Assembly (NCBI GenBank): GCA_026770585.1
Contig: MU646305.1
Coordinates: forward strand, 1,069,190 to 1,099,151
Direction: 5' to 3'
Length of the DNA: 29,962 nt
DNA from: Baffinella frigidus
Taxonomy: Eukaryota > Cryptophyceae > Cryptomonadales > Baffinellaceae
Shown here: positions 12,629 to 18,600 of the stretch, in pieces
Layout: each line of letters opens with the position of its first letter
Numbering within the stretch: the stretch's first letter is position 1
Program-made: the position numbers and the translations under genes
Notes under the pieces: model-generated
Seen by the model: only the letters and a program-made list of their open reading frames with translations
Databases searched by the model: none
Told to the model about the DNA's origin: nothing

Positions 12629-15600
12629 AACCTCAACCCAAAAATCAAAACCCTAAACCCCAAACCCTGAACCCTCAACCCCAAACCCTCAACCCTGAAT
12701 AAACCCTAAACCCTTGCGGACTATTGGCGCACCGACCTCAGGAGCTTCTTCCACGCGATCGCCTGAAACCGGGCGACGTGCCACCAGCCCTCCGAAGCGG
12801 ACCACATCCAGGATGTTGCTTGGGCCATTTTCAGCCATTTCCGCTTGAAAATGGCTCCAATCGGGTCGAATTCGACCCGGCTCAGGCGGAAATCGAGAAA
12901 GCTGAAATCGGGATTCGGTCCACTTTGGCAGGAGGAGCTTCTCCCCCGCGATCGCCTGAAACCGGGCGAGGTCCCGCGCCTTCAGTTTGACAAGTGCTCC
13001 CCCGCTCCAAAGTTGACGCATTTGTACTGCAAACTCAGCGTGTCAACTTATCAATAGTCGGCCAACTCGAAAGTGGCAGAGCTAGACCAGCGCTTCGATA
13101 ACCGCCAGCCCTGCAAGGCGGACCAAATCGACGATTGTTTTGAGCCGTTTTCTCGGGTGGCACATTCGTTTTCGAAGGTGCCGCCCGAGAAATTGGCGCA
13201 TGCTCCAGCCTTGATTTGGTCCGCCTTGGAGGGCTGGGGGAAGTGCGTGCTTCCAACAACCCGCTCTGCCTGAATAAAACTAATAAAACTGGGCTCGTCA
13301 TAAAAGCATTTTAGCAACCCTTTTGTACTGGATTTTCTGCTCTAAATTGATTTATGCCGAGCCCAGTTTTACTCAAAAGGACCTGGAATAACCCGCGACC
13401 GTTTCCTGATAAGAGGTTTACCACCCTGGAGGCAACTATTGGGCAAATCGGTGGATTCTTAGGTTAACCCCCATACAAATGCCACCATAATCGGGTGGCG
13501 TCTGTGGGAGATTGACTTACGATTTGCCCCTGGGTCGCCTCCAGGGTGGTTCGTGGGGCTGATCCGGCCCGGTGTAGGACCGGCCTGGTTCATTTTTGCG
13601 AAATCCCGTTTGTAGCACGATGTGTGGAACCGTTTCAGAAACCTCTTTGGTACAATCAAGTTTCAACTTTAACTGTGGAAACGAATAACATACTAGCTTC
13701 TGGCCAACGAAACTCACTACACAAATGCTTTACTCTCCCCGTCTCTACCTCTTAACCCTAATCTTAAACACTAAGCTCTAAACCCTAAACTTTAAACCCT
13801 AAATCCTGAACCCTGAACCCTGAAGCTTAAAATCTCCAGGCTTGTGAGAGATATCAGACCGCTTGCAATTGGAGGGGGATAAACCCCTCAACCCTAAACC
13901 CTACGCCCTAAACCCTTCACCGTAATCCCTAAACCCTGCACCTTAACCCCAAACCCTAAACCCTAGACAGTACACCCTAAACCCTGAACTAGGCTGATCG
14001 CCCATACACATTAAATCTTAGAACCAAAACCCCAAACACGCCTGAACCCTGAAACCTCAAACCCTCCAGGCTTGTGGGAGCAATCGGCGCGCTGGCGATA
14101 GGCTTCTCATTTACGCTCCCTCCCTACTTCCTCAACAATGCAAGGTTAGGCTCCCTCTCAGTCTTGTCGGGCTCGCCGATTTGGTGGGCCCGGGCTCGTT
14201 TTCACTCCAAAGTTGACGGATTTGTACCGTGAACCCAGCTTGTTAACTTGAGCGTAGTCGGTGAACCCGAGAGAGGCATCTCAAAAAAGCCTTTCTTTCT
14301 CCAAACGGTTTCTCGCCACCGAAATTCACTACACAAACGCTCTACCATTACTAGTAAGATCAAATTGTGTAGTAAATTTCGTTGACAGAAACCCTTTCTA
14401 GAAAAACATGTTTGAGATTAGCTTGTTGGAGCGATCGGTGCGCTTGCAAGAGACTTCCGAAGTGCGTTCCCGCTCCCTCGTAGAGCGCTTTGCAGAGAAG
14501 TTGGCCACGGGAAATAATGGGAAATCGAGAAATTGGAGCCATTTTGTCGACTTTTGAGAAATTTGGTACCATGAATTTCTCAAAGGTGGACAAAATGGCT
14601 CCAATTTTCCCGTTTTTCTATTTTTCGGTGGCCAACTTCTCTGCACAGCGCTCTAACGCAAGGAGACTTTGCGTTCCCGCTCTCTCGTAACGCAAGGTCC
14701 AGGGCGTAGGGTTCAGAGTTCCGGGTTTTCTCCTCCTCCTCTCGGATGTCTGCCCCCGCTTCTCGAATCAAGTCTGGCCCCACTTCTCAAATCAATGCGC
14801 CCAACGCGTAGCTACCACCAACCCTCACAGTCTGGGCAAATCGGGGAAAATGGCTCCAAAAATCCCCTTGAAGGCCGTCGGATTCCGACGGCCTCCAAGG
14901 GGATTTGGTGTTTTTGACTTTTTCGATTTGCCCAAGTTGTGAGGGTTGGTGGTATGTCTCAGCCTGTCTGAGTTGACGACCTTGGTGAGCCCGGGCTCTT
15001 TCCCGCGCCGAAGCTGACGGATGTGTGCCGCGAACGGTACACATCCTTCTGTGGGAGATTCTCAAGGTGGCATGCTGGGTGCATGTCACCTTGCGAATAG
15101 TCGGTCAGTCCGGTTGAGACAGAGCTAGGACGACTTTCCGTTCACGCTTCCTGCTTGCTTCATCTACACCGCAAGGGCTAGCTCTGCCCCAGTAAATTTA
15201 GGCTCGCCATTATTTCGCCCCCCCCCCGAAATTTCACAGGTGAATTTTGACACCCTCCCATGAAATATACCCGTGAAATTGGGGGGGGGGGCGAAATAAT
15301 GGCGAGCCTAAATCTAAGTGGGACAGAGCTAAAAGGTCTAGCTCTGCCGCACTCGTGTTGACCGAGCATGGTCGAGCGGACTGTGCTGGTAATAAGACGG
15401 TCGTCGTGTTGCGATTTTTTTCTTGGTACTAAACAATGCATGCACCGATCTTAACGCTGGAACCGTTTTAGGGCGATTGGGACACTGCACTGCGAATCCG
15501 GATATTTTGTAAAAGTCAACATCCCCACAAATTTGTCAACTTTAGAAACGAGATACACCATCGGTGTACTTCGATTTTCGATTTTCGTCTTGAGTTGACT

Positions 15601-18600
15601 AATACAAACTCTTCGCCCTAGCAGTGCACTGGAAGACCTGGCAAAGAGCGCGGATCTCATTCTGCCTGAAGTGGCCAAATTGGCAACTTCTGGCAACTTC
15701 TGACGCCAAATGTATGCATTTCGAGCATTCAATTTGAATGCCTGGCGGGATGAGATCCCTCCTTTAACGTCCTGGCCGTCGCTATGAAACAATGGCAAAA
15801 GTTGACGATGCTGGTACTCAACGATCAACTGTGGTACTAAAAGGTCATCTTTGGTACTCCAACCGTAAACTTTGGTACTAAACGGTCAACTTTGGTACTC
15901 AACGGTCAACTTTGGTACTAGAAGGTCAACTTTGGTACTAAACGGTCAACGTTAGTCCTAAACGGTCATCATTTCAGGGCGATTGGGACATTGGAGGGTC
16001 TGGCGAAGAGTGCGGACCCCTCCTTCAACGTCCTTGCCGTCGTCTACGCCTTCTCGCTCCGCCAGCTCCTCAACTCTAAGTGAGGCCTCCTGAAATTTAC
16101 TCCAGTACCCGATCCGGATATAAGGTGGCACGGGTTGCTGGTGGACCCCCCACCGCCAGCCGAAGACCTCCTGAACCGAAGACCTCCTGAACCGAAGACC
16201 TCCTGAACCATTAACGCGAAGACTGTATCCATCACATCCTGGAAAGTCCTCGAGGGTTTGGTTCAGGAGACATGATTGGCTCCTCAACTCTCAGTGCACA
16301 TCCCTGAACCCTACACCCTTAACACTAAACCCAACTCGATCCTCTCGGGCCCAAAATTGACATTCTGGGACCCCAAATCGACATTATGGGACTGCAAATT
16401 GACCCCTCATTTCACGTCATTTTTCGTTTTTTTTTGTCAAAAAGGACGATAAACCCTTCTCTCTCTGGCAGCCCATCGACCCACACGGGGCTATTCATGA
16501 GAACATAATTATAAGTCAATTATTGGATTGTTACCCAGGAAACACGCCAAAAGTCAGCAATTGGTCACGTGCCTACACGCTTTCCGTGTAGCATTTCCCT
16601 GAATTTTTAAAATGTCCTTTTATTCTGTTCGCATGGATAGCCTCGTGTGGACGCCAATCACACTCCATTCCCTAAACCCCAAACCTTCAACCATACATCC
16701 TCAACCTTAAAACCTAAACCTCAAACCCTAACACCTGAACCCTGAACCCTAAACCCTAAACCCTAAACCCTAAACCCTAAACCCTAAACCCTAAACCCTA
16801 AACCCTAAACCCTAAACCCCACACCATAAACCCTAAACCCTAAACCCTNNNNNNNNNNAAACCCCACACCATAAACCCTAAACCCTAAACCCTAAACCCT
16901 AAACCCTAAACCCTAAACCCTGAACCCTGAACCCTAAACCCTAAACCCTAAACTCCAAAGCCATTAACCCTAAACCCTAAACCCTAAACCCTGAACCCTA
17001 AACCCCAAACCCAAAACCCAAAACCCAAAACCCTAAACTCCAAACCCTAATCCATACACTATAAACCCTAAACCCTAAACTCTAAACCCTAAACCCAAAA
17101 CCCTAAAACCAAAACCCTAAACCATACACCATAAACCCCAAACTCCAAACCCTAAACCCCAAACCCCAACCAACCCGACGCCCTCTGGGCCCGCAAATCG
17201 TTTCTGGTCCTGAGCGGGTATGCCGTCCGTGGTTAGGGTTTAGCTTCGGCAGCTCGTGTCCTCCAAATCCTCTCGCCTCGCCCTCACGCCCCCTGGGCCC
17301 CCACGTGTCTCTCAGCCGGGGCCGCCACCAGCAACCCGTTGCAGCTTTTAACCGGATCGGGTACTGTGGTAAATTTCAGCTGAACCGGACATATCTGTCT
17401 GTATCCCCCGTCAGCAATTCCGAGGTCCCTAGGGACTCCTACCGTAGGACCCTACGAACAACCCCCCCCAAAAAATCGTTCCCGGATTCTTGCAGGGATG
17501 CGGTGAAATCTGCTACGGGTTGCTGGTGGCGGCTAACGCACAGATTTCTCAGGCTGGGGGATATGTAGTGAGCATGCCCGGTTCAGTTATGGTCCTGGTA
17601 CAAACCATGTCTTCTCTTCTTCTTTATTTCTCTCGATACAGGTCCTAAATGGGGCCCTTGAGCCTTGAGTTCAGTGATACAAACGTATATGAGCCTTAAG
17701 AAACGGGCTCGCCTCAGAGACAAACCATGTCCTGCCACACAGTGGACTTCAAAGAGATTTTGAATAACCCCTAAGCGATAAGACCTGGGACCCTACGGTA
17801 GGCAATCCGTAGGGACATAGGGGGGTTCGTACGGATAAGGTAACGGAAACTCGGCCCATTTTGGGCCGAAAATCCCTTTGAAGCCCGCTGTGTGGTTCAG
17901 CCGCCAGGTGTGGGACTCGTAGCTCTGCCTCACTCATTGGTCGTCACGCAGGTCTCTCTGTGGCAGGAGAGAGAGAGAGTGAGTGAGAGTGTGTGTGTGT
18001 GTGAGAGAGAGTGAGTGTGTGAGTGTGTGCGTGCCTGTGTGTGTGTGTGTGAGAGAGAGGGTGTGTGTGTGTGTGTGAGAGAGAGAGAGATAGAGTGAGT
18101 GTGTGTGTGAGAGATAAAGCGAGTGAGTGTGTGAGTGTGAGTGTGAGTGTGAGTGTGAGTGTGAGTGTGAGTGTGAGTGTGAGTGTGTGTGTGTAAGAGA
18201 GAGAGAGCAAGAGATAAAAGGCAGACCGCGTGACTTCGCAACCAACCCGGGCACACGCCAAAAGTGCACTCCTCTTTACTTTTGGCGTGTTTCTGGTTCA
18301 GGAACGATAGGTTGCAGCAGACGCTTCGGAATATTGCATACAGCCCCACGGTGCTCTCCTGCTGACTTTTGGCGTGTTAAGTTAAGAAAACAAGGGGGGG
18401 CGAAAGGCTGCAGCAATACAATAATAATATTAATAATAATAATAGTAATAGTAATAATGATAATAAGTGTGATAATAAGTGTGATAATAAAGTATGTTCT
18501 GCTCTCTCTGGCAGGAACGAGGGTTTGCAGCAGACGCTACGGGACATTGCATACAGCCCCTCGACAGGCCGCCTCGACTGGCGCGAGGCCAGGTTGCGAG

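Larger units (their letters stand above)
15472..15781 (+). pseudogene. Echo of exon 9, cut by elements X and K
   Basis: Acceptor CGTTTTAG, G|AIGTL (to 15487), element X with CACTG duplicated, LEDLAKSAD (to 15656), element K with GATC duplicated, then PSFNVLAVA (from 15758). Taking out both elements and one copy of each duplication gives AIGTLEDLAKSADPSFNVLA, one residue different from exon 9 in that stretch. The reading frame is otherwise intact. Confidence 0.9.

Noticed and set aside
12117-12670. Frames with repeated KSQQ/NTPKV and NPQPSTL motifs
   Set aside because: They are the 22-bp array and the CCCTCAA array read as protein; periodic because the DNA is.
15474-15781. Elements X and K as spliced introners
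   Set aside because: Neither begins with GT (or GC) nor ends with AG at the duplication boundaries, so they are plain insertions, not introns.
17930-18349. Frames rich in His-Thr-Ser-Leu on -
   Set aside because: Translation of the GT/GA microsatellite in three frames; composition only.
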